A DNA stretch of 36,718 nt from Acidobacteriota bacterium. GTDB taxonomy: Bacteria > Acidobacteriota > Terriglobia > Bryobacterales > Bryobacteraceae. The translations under genes and the position numbers were made by a program. The notes beneath the pieces are model-generated. The model ran no database searches and was not told where the DNA came from. It worked only from the letters and a program-made list of their open reading frames with translations. The stretch is from the NCBI GenBank assembly GCA_030550335.1, contig JAUQPO010000002.1, positions 1 through 36,718 of the forward strand, written 5' to 3'. This document shows, in pieces, positions 17,222 through 25,304 of the stretch. Position 1 is the stretch's first letter, and every line of letters begins with the position of its first letter.

Positions 17222-18229
17222 ATGCGTTCCCGTTGGACTCCGAATTTCCTGATCGCGATAACCGCCACCGGAGCCATCGCTGCTGGTGAGTTGCCTGAGT
17301 TTTATCGCCGCGTCGACCAGATCGTTTGGGTCGTCCAAGATCTGGACCAAACCTGGCGCCAGGCGCAAAAGCTTCCTTTCGTGCAAATGAGCGACTGGAC
17401 TGAGGTATGGCTGCCTGCTTCCACCTTCCGAGGGCAGCCGGCCAGTGGTCAGCTGCGCGTGGCCTTGGGTTGGTTCGCCGATACTCGCACGGTTTGGATC
17501 CAGCCCCTAGACGGGCAGAATGCTTTCCGGGAGTTCGCTCAGCGCCATGGCTCGGGGATATTCAGCCTAATGCACCGGGTCAAAGACGAAACTGAGCTCG
17601 ATAAGGAGCTCGAACGGCTGGCCAGTCAAGGGGTGTCCGTCCTGCAAGAAGTCAGCTGGCAAGGTTCTGCGCGCAAGTTCCGCTACGTATGGCTGGACAC
17701 CGAGTCACAAGGCAAGTACGTCCTCGGCCTATTCTGGGCCTCCGGTGAAGACCCTGGTGCCGAGTCACTGCCTCCGAGCCCGCAGCACCGAATTGCCCAG
17801 TACGCTTTTGTGGTCCGGGATCTGGAGCCTGTGTCGGCTTACTGGGCCCGGCTAGGTTTCCCGGCAATGACCTACACGCAGACACCTTTGCGAGATCGCC
17901 TCTATCGTGGCCAGCCGGCTGATTTCGAGATGCGACTGGGCTGGCAGCGCCACGGCCAAGTCCCATACGAGTGGATCTTGTCGCTTCGTGGCCCGGACAT
18001 CTACCGTGAGCACCTCGAACGCCATGGCGAGGGCGTGCACCATTTGGCCTTCCAGGTCGACGATATGGATCAGGCCATTGCCGAGTGGGAGAAGGCTGGT
18101 TTTCCCGTGATCATGTCTGGGGCTTGGGGGCAGAAAGATCAGCCGGGCTCCGGACGTTTTGCCTACGTTGACGCCGAACGACTGGGCGGCATAGCTATTG
18201 AACTGTTGTGGAATTATCGGGGTAAGTGA
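17222..18229 (+). CDS. Exported tandem VOC (glyoxalase/bleomycin-resistance fold) protein
   Basis: A 335-aa protein with a short signal-like N-terminus (MRSRWTPNFLIAITATGAIAAG) and two VOC modules, about residues 28-172 and 188-330. VOC enzymes bind metal through His/Gln and Glu from paired beta-alpha-beta-beta-beta units. Here the first ligand position is Gln in both modules (VDQIVWVVQDLD Q33; AQYAFVVRDLE Q193). Module 2 keeps GVHHLAFQVDD (H273/H274) and E327 in IAIELLW. Module 1 has SLMHRVKD (H118) but Gly169 where the Glu should be. A metal site can thus still be built mainly by module 2. The gene follows lacI by 25 bp with a strong AAAGGAG site, which implies co-regulation with sugar uptake. 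The reaction is not recognised; lyase, epimerase, dioxygenase or a plain binding protein all remain possible. Confidence 0.82.
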   Translation: MRSRWTPNFLIAITATGAIAAGELPEFYRRVDQIVWVVQDLDQTWRQAQKLPFVQMSDWTEVWLPASTFRGQPASGQLRVALGWFADTRTVWIQPLDGQNAFREFAQRHGSGIFSLMHRVKDETELDKELERLASQGVSVLQEVSWQGSARKFRYVWLDTESQGKYVLGLFWASGEDPGAESLPPSPQHRIAQYAFVVRDLEPVSAYWARLGFPAMTYTQTPLRDRLYRGQPADFEMRLGWQRHGQVPYEWILSLRGPDIYREHLERHGEGVHHLAFQVDDMDQAIAEWEKAGFPVIMSGAWGQKDQPGSGRFAYVDAERLGGIAIELLWNYRGK

Positions 18230-18239
18230 GTCCGTGGCC

Positions 18240-18260
18240 CCGCTGCGTGCGGCTCAGCGG
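18240..18260. terminator. Possible weak hairpin between convergent genes
   Basis: CCGCTG and CAGCGG form a 6-bp stem around a 9-base loop in the 112-bp gap between the ends of the VOC and symporter genes. There is no T-run, so intrinsic termination is doubtful. Nothing else is seen in this gap. Confidence 0.25.
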
Positions 18261-18341
18261 ATCTACAGGCCCAGTAGCCGGCTTGCCGTGTGACGCCCTG
18301 CGAGTTTCCCCAACCCCCTCACGGGCCAAAGCAACGCCAGC

Positions 18342-19982
18342 TTACCAGAACCGCACGTAGAACCACACGATGACACTCAGGACCACCAGCGTGTGAATCA
18401 CGTCCCAGTAGTTCCAGCTGGCTCGGGTTTCCGCCCGTTGCTCCGGTGTAGAGGAGGCGTACGTCAGGCCCTCGATCTGCTTCAAGTCCGGCTTCTTGGT
18501 AAACAGGCTTACCAGCAGCATCACCCCTACGGTGGCCACGAACAACAGCTCACAATAGTGCAACCAGTTGATCGAAACCATCCAGTGCCAGATCGTGCCT
18601 GGCCTGAGCGACTCCTCAAAAACATCCAGCACCAGCCGCAGCATGCCCATGACAAATCCGAACCCGAGCCCGGCCACGCCAGCTGCGCCGGTCACACGCG
18701 TCGAAAAAACACCCAACAAGAAGACTGCTGCGATCCCGGGAGCGATCAATCCCTGAACGTTTTGCAAGTATTCGTAAAGCACAGCGGCAATGGAACGCAT
18801 CAGCGGGATCCACACAATGCCCAAGCCCACCACCGTAGCCGTCGCAATGCGCCCGACCAGAACCAAATGCTGCTCGCTCGAATGCGGCCGGAAGCGTTTG
18901 TAAAAGTCGACGGTGAACAAGGTGGCTGAGGAGTTAAAGAGTGAAGCCAGCGAGCTCATGAGCGCTGCCACGAGCCCGCCCACCACTACACCTTTGACCC
19001 CAGTAGGCAATAACGTGGCCACCAGCGTGGGAAACGCTTGGTCTGCGCTCGGTACCCGCACGATGCCCTTGGCGTTCAGAGCATAGGCAATCATTCCCGG
19101 AACTAGAAAGATGAATACCGGCAGGAGCTTCAAGTAGGCAGCAAAGATGGCGCCGCGTCGCGCCTCGCGCTGATCCTTTGCCGAAAGCGTGCGCTGCACA
19201 ATGTATTGATCCGTACACCAGTACCAGAAGCCAATGATGGCGCTGCCGAACAAGACACCGGTCCAGGGGAAATTCGGATCGCTTGCAGGCCGAATCAGAT
19301 GGATATTGTCGCCCACCAGGCGCTCCACTTCTCCCCATCCCCCCACGGCACGCAAACCGGCGAACAGGATCACCACAGAGCCGAGAATCAGTACCGGGGT
19401 TTGCAAGATCGCTGTGTACAAAACCGCCCGCATGCCTCCGAGCACTGTGAACAAGCCGGTGACGGCTACCAGCGAGATGGCACTGATCCAGAAGAAATCG
19501 ATCCCCATGATCTGATCGATGCCAAGCACGGTCTTGAACACCACCCCGCCGGCGTAGACTGTCACGGCCACCTTGGTGAGCACATAGCTGACCAGGGAAA
19601 TCAACGAGAGAATCGTGCGGGCCGCGGGAGCGTAGCGGCGTTCAAGGAACTCCGGCATGGTAAACACACGGCTCCGAGCATAGAAGGGCACAAAGACCCA
19701 ACCGAGCACCAGGATCAGCCAAGCGTGCATCTCCCAGTGCGCCATAGCCATGCCGCTTTCGTAGCCGGTTCCGGCCAGGCCCACCAAGTGCTCCGAGCCG
19801 ATATTCGACGCAAAAATCGAGGCTCCTACAGCTAGCCAGCCTGCACTGCGTCCGGCCAGAAAGTAATCCGCCGTGTCTTCTTCCTTCTGCCGGAGCACCC
19901 AGGCGATGATGGCTGCCAAGCCCCCAAAGAAACCCAACAGCACCAACCAATCGAGCCAGCCAAAGGCGACGGTGTACTGCAC
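18342..19982 (-). CDS. Sodium:solute symporter, SGLT-like SSS family
   Basis: A 546-aa inner-membrane transporter that couples Na+ entry to solute uptake. About 13-14 hydrophobic segments are visible. Family motifs are TADYFLAGRSAGWLAVGASI and ASNIGSEHLVGLAGTGYESG in the first helices, MRAVLYTAILQ, the GLVAALMSSLASLFNSSATL stretch of TM8 near the conserved Na2 site, and FTVDFYKRF. Spacing is close to bacterial and animal sodium/glucose cotransporters, so a sugar or sugar-like substrate is likely. GTG start with GGAG upstream. It stands alone on the minus strand, divergent from the TIM-barrel isomerase/oxidoreductase pair across 181 bp. A TGGTATTGT extended -10-like sequence lies upstream but is weak. 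It is the only inner-membrane importer seen in the sugar island. Confidence 0.93.
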   Translation of the reverse strand: MQYTVAFGWLDWLVLLGFFGGLAAIIAWVLRQKEEDTADYFLAGRSAGWLAVGASIFASNIGSEHLVGLAGTGYESGMAMAHWEMHAWLILVLGWVFVPFYARSRVFTMPEFLERRYAPAARTILSLISLVSYVLTKVAVTVYAGGVVFKTVLGIDQIMGIDFFWISAISLVAVTGLFTVLGGMRAVLYTAILQTPVLILGSVVILFAGLRAVGGWGEVERLVGDNIHLIRPASDPNFPWTGVLFGSAIIGFWYWCTDQYIVQRTLSAKDQREARRGAIFAAYLKLLPVFIFLVPGMIAYALNAKGIVRVPSADQAFPTLVATLLPTGVKGVVVGGLVAALMSSLASLFNSSATLFTVDFYKRFRPHSSEQHLVLVGRIATATVVGLGIVWIPLMRSIAAVLYEYLQNVQGLIAPGIAAVFLLGVFSTRVTGAAGVAGLGFGFVMGMLRLVLDVFEESLRPGTIWHWMVSINWLHYCELLFVATVGVMLLVSLFTKKPDLKQIEGLTYASSTPEQRAETRASWNYWDVIHTLVVLSVIVWFYVRFW

Positions 19983-20163
19983 GGCTCCACGCTCCGCTGA
20001 ACTTGAAAGCCTTTACAATACCACGGATCCGGCAGGGGTCGGGCCTACGCCACTCCGGGCGCTGGTGGGTCCCACGCTGGATTCCGGCCTTGCTCTCTTG
20101 TGGCCCTTGGTGATAGTGTCACGACAGCGTCCGCAGCAGTTTTCGGATTTAGGGAGGGCACCT

Positions 20164-21006
20164 ATGGCGAGGGTCGCACTGGGCATCAACCTAGAGTTCG
20201 CCCGCTCGGCCGACAAACCCTTCGAGTGGGCTGTCGAACAAGCGGCAGAGATCGGCTACGAGTACGTGGAACCTATGGTCCACTGGGGACGGGAGCTGTT
20301 GAGCGAGGCCGGCTACTTCCACAGTGTCTCCATGCTGGACGATCCGTATCGAATCCGGCGCGCTTGCGAGCGGGTGGGAGTGAAGCTATCAGGGTTGTCC
20401 TCTCATGCCCCTCTGTGCAAGCCCGAGGTCAGCCTAGAGTACCTCAAGCAAGCGGTGCGCTACGCGGCTGAATGTGGCGCTCCCGTGGTGAACACCGACG
20501 AAGGCCCTAAACCTAGCTGGACGACTCCAGAAGAGGACCACGTGCTGATGCGCTACGTGCTACGTGAGGTGGCTAGTGTTGCCGAACCACGTGGCGTCCT
20601 CATCGGCCTGGAACCCCACCAGCAATACAGTAAGACACCGGAGGGCCTAGATCGCATTTACAGTCTGGTGGAGTCGCCCGTCATCGGCATTAACTTCGAT
20701 ACCGGCAATGCGTATCTAGCTGGGCAAGATCCGATCGCCTGGCTGGAGCACTGCCTCGATCGGCTAGTGCACGTGCACGCCAAGGACATCTCTATCGAAC
20801 AGTCCGAGGCCGAGCGCGGCAAAGTTACTGGTACGGCGGTGGGATGCGCTTGCGGCGACGGTGTGATTGACTGGCGCAAGGTAGTCGACCTTTGCCGCCG
20901 GAGCCCACGCGAACTGATCGTGCTCAGCGTCGAATGCGGGACGGTGGAGCAAGCCCGCCGGAGCTGGCACTACCTGAAAAGCGTGCTGAGCGAGGTGGCG
21001 GCCTAA
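20164..21006 (+). CDS. Sugar phosphate isomerase/epimerase-like TIM barrel (xylose isomerase-like)
   Basis: A 280-aa protein of the AP-endonuclease-2/xylose-isomerase-like superfamily. The metal-site residues expected of this fold are present: E150 (LIGLEPH), D179 (NFDTGNA), H205 and D208 (VHVHAKDIS) and E257 (LSVECGT). Family members isomerise or epimerise sugars, inositols or their keto derivatives, and some cleave 3-keto glycosides. The ATG is chosen because AGGGAGG lies six bases upstream and the protein then begins ARVALGINLEFA, as in relatives; the longer open frame upstream is not family-like. No signal peptide is seen, so it is cytoplasmic. Followed by the Gfo/Idh gene after 20 bp with its own GGAGGTG site: one operon, divergent from the symporter. 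Substrate unknown. Confidence 0.88.
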   Translation: MARVALGINLEFARSADKPFEWAVEQAAEIGYEYVEPMVHWGRELLSEAGYFHSVSMLDDPYRIRRACERVGVKLSGLSSHAPLCKPEVSLEYLKQAVRYAAECGAPVVNTDEGPKPSWTTPEEDHVLMRYVLREVASVAEPRGVLIGLEPHQQYSKTPEGLDRIYSLVESPVIGINFDTGNAYLAGQDPIAWLEHCLDRLVHVHAKDISIEQSEAERGKVTGTAVGCACGDGVIDWRKVVDLCRRSPRELIVLSVECGTVEQARRSWHYLKSVLSEVAA

Positions 21007-21026
21007 GCGATCCACTGGAGGTGAAC

Positions 21027-22409
21027 ATGAAGCCAGGCCAGCCTACATCGGATCTGACGAGTCCACATCGACGGGATTTCATTAAGCAACTGGCCGGAGC
21101 CACTTCTCTAGCGCCTGTGGTGGTCCCAGCCGGGGTCTTCGGGACGCAAGCCCCCAGTGAACGCGTCAACCTGGCCATTTTCGGCGTGGGCGGTCGCGGC
21201 AGCTACTTGCTGAGCCGCTTTATGGAATTCAGCGATGTTCGCGTGGTGGCCATTTGTGACGCCTATCGTAGCCGGCGGGAGCAGAAACGCCAGGAGCTCA
21301 ACCGCTACTACGGCGGGGACTATGTCAGAGCCTACCAGAACCCCTGGGAGATCTTCGAGCGCTCGGATGTGGACGCGGTCGTGATCGCCACGCCCGACCA
21401 TTGGCACGTGCCGCTGGCCCTTGCGGCCGCTCGGGCCGGAAAAGATATGTACGTCGAAAAGCCCCTCAGCGTAGCGATGACCTGGTCGTGGCGGTTGCGC
21501 GAGGAGCTCCGCAAAAATGGCCGCATATTCCAGTACGGTACGCAGCAGCGTTCCGAAGCCCACTTTCGCTACGCTTGCGAGCTGGTGCGCAATGGCTACC
21601 TCGGGGAAATCCAGCGGGTGGAAGTGTGGTGTCCGGACGCGTCGCAACAATGGGAATCCTATGGTGGCCGACCCTCATTGTCGGTACCCCGCTACGGCTC
21701 ACTCCGCCCAGTGGAGCCTCCTGAGGACTTGGACTATGACCTGTGGTGTGGACCGGCTCCGCTACGCCCCTACACGGTGGACCGGTGTACCAGCTTCGGG
21801 GCGTACCACATTTACGATTACTCCTTAGGCTTCATAGCCGGCTGGGGTGTGCACCCGTTGGACATCGCGCAATGGGGCCTGGGAATGGACCACACCAGTC
21901 CCGTGTTCTATGAAGGCACGGGCCACATACCGGAATACGGCTTGCTCGATACCGTGGACCAGTGGGACATACACTGTTACTACGCTAACGGCGTGCGATT
22001 GCGCTTCATGGACTTTCGTACCGCTCGGCCGGTGGTCAGCCGTTATCGACAACGCTGGTCCGATCACGGAACGACCTTCTTCGGCACGCAGGGTTGGATC
22101 AGTGTCGACCGAGGAGGCCTGGAAGCGAGTCGCCCGTCCCTGCAACGTGTGGAATTCCGTGCCAACGACGAGCGACTGTACCGGAGCGATGACCACTATC
22201 GGAACTTCATCGATTGCGTGAAAAGGCGCCAGCCCACGGTCAGCCCCTTCGAAGCCGCCTTACGCTGCGATACGATCAGTCACCTCAGCGACCTGGTCGT
22301 GCGCCTGCGGCGGCCGCTGGAATGGGATCCACAAACAGAAAAGGTGGTCAACGACCAGGAAGCCAATCGGAGACTGCACCGGGATATGCGCGCCAAGTGG
22401 GCGATCTGA
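21027..22409 (+). CDS. Tat-exported Gfo/Idh/MocA-family oxidoreductase
   Basis: A 460-aa NAD(P)-dependent sugar oxidoreductase family member. The twin-arginine export signal is clear: HRRDFIKQLAGATSLAPVVV at residues 14-33, so it acts in the periplasm after folding with its cofactor. The Rossmann motif is FGVGGRG (52-58). The family's catalytic EKP is E144-K145-P146, and GVHPLDIAQWG gives the H276/D279 pair typical of the C-terminal domain. Start is fixed by GGAGGTG just before the ATG. Exported Gfo/Idh enzymes of this type are common in Acidobacteriota and Planctomycetes and often keep a tightly bound cofactor; some relatives oxidise or rearrange glycosides. It is in an operon with the TIM-barrel protein, next to a sugar symporter. 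The exact sugar is not predictable here. Confidence 0.9.
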   Translation: MKPGQPTSDLTSPHRRDFIKQLAGATSLAPVVVPAGVFGTQAPSERVNLAIFGVGGRGSYLLSRFMEFSDVRVVAICDAYRSRREQKRQELNRYYGGDYVRAYQNPWEIFERSDVDAVVIATPDHWHVPLALAAARAGKDMYVEKPLSVAMTWSWRLREELRKNGRIFQYGTQQRSEAHFRYACELVRNGYLGEIQRVEVWCPDASQQWESYGGRPSLSVPRYGSLRPVEPPEDLDYDLWCGPAPLRPYTVDRCTSFGAYHIYDYSLGFIAGWGVHPLDIAQWGLGMDHTSPVFYEGTGHIPEYGLLDTVDQWDIHCYYANGVRLRFMDFRTARPVVSRYRQRWSDHGTTFFGTQGWISVDRGGLEASRPSLQRVEFRANDERLYRSDDHYRNFIDCVKRRQPTVSPFEAALRCDTISHLSDLVVRLRRPLEWDPQTEKVVNDQEANRRLHRDMRAKWAI

Positions 22410-22552
22410 GTGCCCAAGCCAGATCGCTATCGGGGCAGCTCCAAAGTGGTCGGTTACCGACGCGAAGGTCTCGGATTTCTTTCATCGCCAGCCTGTTACG
22501 CACCGTACACCCCCGAACCTTCACCTTTGCTCCCTTAGGATGGAACCGGCGA

Positions 22553-22576
22553 GGAACCCTGTACCAACAGGGTTCT
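22553..22576 (+). other. Hairpin upstream of the 164-aa gene
   Basis: GGAACCCTGT, loop ACCA, ACAGGGTTCT: ten pairs including one G-T. It lies in the 205-bp gap after the Gfo/Idh gene, 15 bases before an AAGGAGG ribosome site at 22592-22598. No T-run follows, so it reads better as a leader structure than as a terminator. Nothing else is identified in the gap. Confidence 0.5.
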
Positions 22577-22614
22577 CGTACCGCTTCTTGCAAGGAGGGA
22601 TTACCCGAACGCCC

Positions 22615-23109
22615 ATGGCGACCACACAACTGCCAAACATCGTTTCCTCGGATTACGTCCGAGCCTTGGCCATCCAGCAGCTCAAGGAGCTGGAGGCCTT
22701 CCACAACCTGCAACGAAAGCTTATCTACCAGCAGGCCATCGAGAACTGGAAACTGAACTTCTACCAGAAAGGGGTGCGGTTGCCTGTCCCGCAACCTCCC
22801 CTGGCCATCCATTACCAGTACAAAATCGGCGAACAAATGGACGAGGTCATTACGACCGAGGGACCCGATTTTGTCGCCGAACCCTTCGTTCCTCCCGAGA
22901 AGGCTCCTTGGGAGCAAGACTTCCCCGAAGGCGTGGTCGACTTTGGCCCGCCGGCAGGCGACGGCTCCGGTATCCTTCTGGCTGGACCGAAGAACACAGT
23001 GCCGCCCGGCACCCATGCCACAAAGGACGGTAGGGAGTACGTCTTTGTGGTCCTGGGGCAACCCGGTACCTTGAACTACCGCAAATTGTGGGTGCCCACC
23101 GGCAAGTGA
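22615..23109 (+). CDS. Unrecognised 164-aa soluble protein
   Basis: No family recognised. The N-terminal about 55 residues are strongly helical and charged (VRALAIQQLKELEAFHNLQRKLIYQQA), a probable coiled coil. The middle is rich in Pro and acidic residues (PFVPPEKAPWEQDFPEG), and the end is Gly-rich with short strands (DGREYVFVVLGQPG, YRKLWVPTGK). There is no signal peptide, membrane segment or Cys pair. The ATG is chosen for the family-like MATTQLPN beginning, but AAGGAGG lies 16 bases upstream, wider than usual, and the frame is open back to an ATG at 22540, which would put the hairpin inside the coding region. It is flanked by the sugar operon on one side and rsmI, convergent, on the other. 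Function not assigned. Confidence 0.7.
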   Translation: MATTQLPNIVSSDYVRALAIQQLKELEAFHNLQRKLIYQQAIENWKLNFYQKGVRLPVPQPPLAIHYQYKIGEQMDEVITTEGPDFVAEPFVPPEKAPWEQDFPEGVVDFGPPAGDGSGILLAGPKNTVPPGTHATKDGREYVFVVLGQPGTLNYRKLWVPTGK

Positions 23110-23120
23110 TGGACGAGCTC

Positions 23121-23146
23121 CCCGGGCTGGGCTTGCCCAGCCCGGG
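23121..23146. terminator. Perfect 12-bp stem hairpin between convergent genes
   Basis: CCCGGGCTGGGC, then TT, then GCCCAGCCCGGG: an uninterrupted palindrome, so the same hairpin forms in transcripts from either strand. It starts 11 bases after the stop of the 164-aa gene and lies 62 bases beyond the rsmI stop. There is no U-tract on either side; it may stop transcription poorly, assist Rho or protect 3' ends. Confidence 0.6.
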
Positions 23147-23208
23147 ATCCGTCCGAGCCTCCTCGGCAACCTCCCTAGCTCACCGTCAGGAATCCTTCCC
23201 CGTGGCGC

Positions 23209-24051
23209 TCACTTCTTCTGGTCCGCCTTCGCCTTCACCAGCCGGTACACTTCACGCTTGGCCAGCCCAAGCTTGCGAGCGGCTTGCTTGATCGCTTCCA
23301 TCTCCGGCAAGCCTTCGCTGCGCAACACCTCGTAAGTCATCCAAATCTCTTCTTCACTCGCGGTGGGCGGCTTTTCCGGTGGTTTGCCTACGACCACCGT
23401 GATCTCACCCTTGATGCTGGACCGTCGACGCAGGATTTCCAACAGTTCCCGCGGACTGCCCCTCAGAAACTCCTCATGAAGCTTCGTCAATTCCCGCGCG
23501 ATAACTACCCGTCGGTCGGGCACCATCTCAGCCAGATCTTCTAACGTTTCGAGAATCCGGTGTGGGGCTTCATAAAAAACCGCCGTTATGGAGCTTGCCG
23601 CCAGTTCGGCGAGCCGCTGGCGGCGCTCCGAAGGCTTGGCCGGCAGGAATCCCATGAAACAAAATCGCTCGCAGGGTAAGCCGGCACCCGCAAGGGCAGC
23701 CAGTACTGCCGAGGGTCCAGGAATCGGAACGACTGGGACCCCAGCCTCCACCGCAGCCGCCACCAACCGGTAACCCGGATCGGAGATCAACGGGGTGCCA
23801 GAATCGGAGACCAGGGCCACGCTGGCTCCGCTTTGAAGGCGTTCGAGTAGTTCGGGAACGCGGACACGCTCGTTATGCTCGTGATAGCTGAGAAGGGGCT
23901 TTTGGATGTTGTACCGCTGGAGCAGCTGGCGCGTGCGGCGAGTGTCTTCGCAGGCGATCAGCTCGACCTCGCTCAAAATGCGCACAGCGCGGTAGGTGAT
24001 GTCCTCTAGGTTGCCGATGGGCGTGGAAACCACGAACAGCGTGCCAGCCAT
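23209..24051 (-). CDS. rsmI: 16S rRNA (cytidine(1402)-2'-O)-methyltransferase
   Basis: SAM-dependent enzyme that 2'-O-methylates C1402 in the decoding centre of 16S rRNA. The 280-aa protein has all the tetrapyrrole-methylase-fold motifs of RsmI: LFVVSTPIGNLEDITYRAV at the start, ACEDTRRTRQLL, SYHEHNE, ALVSDSGTPLISDPGYRLV, VPIPGPSAVLAAL and FYEAPHRILETLEDL, and the C-terminal RsmI helical tail (GLAKREVYRLV). Length fits the family. No strong Shine-Dalgarno precedes the ATG. It is convergent with the 164-aa gene and divergent from the JAMM-like membrane protein across about 100 bp. Identification is secure. Confidence 0.97.
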   Translation of the reverse strand: MAGTLFVVSTPIGNLEDITYRAVRILSEVELIACEDTRRTRQLLQRYNIQKPLLSYHEHNERVRVPELLERLQSGASVALVSDSGTPLISDPGYRLVAAAVEAGVPVVPIPGPSAVLAALAGAGLPCERFCFMGFLPAKPSERRQRLAELAASSITAVFYEAPHRILETLEDLAEMVPDRRVVIARELTKLHEEFLRGSPRELLEILRRRSSIKGEITVVVGKPPEKPPTASEEEIWMTYEVLRSEGLPEMEAIKQAARKLGLAKREVYRLVKAKADQKK

Positions 24052-24152
24052 CCCAACGCCAGTATCCCTTAGACACTAAACCTGGGGTGCTCGCAAAGCC
24101 GATGGAACTATGGAGGGCTCAGGCTACTGGCTAGGAGCCCTGGCGCGGCGGT

Positions 24153-25295
24153 ATGGAGCCTACGGCAAATGGCGGCCAGGATTATCTCGTCTGCGACTGT
24201 GCAGCACTTGGCCTCCGTGTTCGCATCAACTCCGACGTGGTAGAACACTTGGCCCAGGAGATCCACCAGCACCATCAGGTCGGGACCGAGGCCTGCGGGC
24301 TCCTACTGGGTGTAGTCGAAGAGCCCAGCCAAGTCCGCGTAGACGACTTTGAGCCGGTTCACCCGCAAGTCATTCACCCCCAGGAGGCTTCTTCAGCCGC
24401 CAGTCCCACCGTCTGGTCAGAAATGCGGAGCCGGTGGGAGAGCGCGGGTACGAGGTCAAGCTTGCTCGCACCGGTGGGTGTTTACCAGAGCTGGTGCGGA
24501 TCCACAACCCCACCAGCCCCAGACCTGGCTTGGATGCCAACCAACCCCGGTTGGCGGGCCTTCCTATTCGTTCTGCGCCCCGATTCAGAGGGACGACTGG
24601 TGGGGGCTCTGTTCGAGCCGGCCGAGCTCATCACCTTGGAAAAATTCAACGAGCGGGCGTTTCCGATGCGTGGACGACCAATCCCAAGTGTCGATTTGAG
24701 GGCTAATGCAAACCTGCTACGCGCCAGCGCCATGGATCGATCGCACCAACACCCCGTCGGGTTCGCACAACCAGAAGCCTCTGCAGATAACGAGCCGTCA
24801 CCTTCATCGCCCAACGGCGGAATGCAAGCGCCGGCTCCAAGCGAGCCTCAGGCCCTACCGAGCGTGGTGGGGCCGCGGCGTATCGGGCTGCGCACGAATT
24901 GGCTTTGGCTGCCGCTCTCGTTCGTCTTCCTGCTTCTGGGTACTGTGCTCGGGTTCCAAGTAGCAGTCAGCTTGCGGTCCGCCCTGCCGTCGGAGCCGTC
25001 TGAGGATCCGTACCGGTTGGATCTGACAGCCACGCCCTCGGCCCAAGCTGTCCACCTACACTGGAACCGCTACGCCTTAGCTGTGCGCAATGCCACTGAA
25101 GGACGGTTGATCATTCGGGATGCGGATCGAGAACACGTGGTGCAACTGGATCTGGCCCATTTGCGCAACGGTAGCGTGATCTACCGGCCCACCAGCCAGA
25201 ATTTGCAGTTTCGCTTGGAGATAGCCACTGGACCAAACACCACGGTCGCAGAAACCCTGCTTGTGAACCTGGCCGGCAAAGCCCCTACGCCCTGA
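24153..25295 (+). CDS. Membrane-anchored JAMM/MPN-like protein lacking the catalytic histidines
   Basis: A 380-aa protein of three parts. Residues about 20-165 resemble the MPN/JAB metalloprotease fold: VRINSDVVEHLAQEIHQ, EACGLLLGVVEE with E46 at the place of the JAMM glutamate, and VGVYQSWCG (108-116) where active enzymes have the HxHP motif. Here both His are replaced (Q112, W114), while D124 remains near the expected Asp position. A low-complexity Pro/Ser linker follows, then one membrane helix (LWLPLSFVFLLLGTVLGFQV, about 251-270), and an outer beta-rich domain (about 285-375, AVHLHWNRYALAVRNATEGRLIIRD) like a fibronectin or Ig-like module. Topology would put the MPN-like part in the cytoplasm. 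Proteolysis or deubiquitination-like activity is unlikely. The MPN assignment is by eye and needs structure comparison. The ATG has only AGGAG at 15 bases. Confidence 0.72.
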   Translation: MEPTANGGQDYLVCDCAALGLRVRINSDVVEHLAQEIHQHHQVGTEACGLLLGVVEEPSQVRVDDFEPVHPQVIHPQEASSAASPTVWSEMRSRWESAGTRSSLLAPVGVYQSWCGSTTPPAPDLAWMPTNPGWRAFLFVLRPDSEGRLVGALFEPAELITLEKFNERAFPMRGRPIPSVDLRANANLLRASAMDRSHQHPVGFAQPEASADNEPSPSSPNGGMQAPAPSEPQALPSVVGPRRIGLRTNWLWLPLSFVFLLLGTVLGFQVAVSLRSALPSEPSEDPYRLDLTATPSAQAVHLHWNRYALAVRNATEGRLIIRDADREHVVQLDLAHLRNGSVIYRPTSQNLQFRLEIATGPNTTVAETLLVNLAGKAPTP

Positions 25296-25304
25296 ACCGC
25301 CTGG

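Noticed and set aside
18230-18341. Possible tRNA-like or small RNA gene in the convergent gap
   Set aside because: No T-loop sequence or cloverleaf pairing could be made; only a weak 6-bp stem is present.
19873-20163. N-terminal extension of the TIM-barrel isomerase
   Set aside because: It overlaps the start of the divergent symporter gene; AGGGAGG precedes the later ATG where family similarity begins.
20901-22614. C-glycoside deglycosidase locus (Gfo/Idh + TIM barrel + small protein)
   Set aside because: The oxidoreductase is Tat-exported and the 164-aa protein is helical at its start, not a beta-sandwich subunit, so the resemblance is only in gene order.
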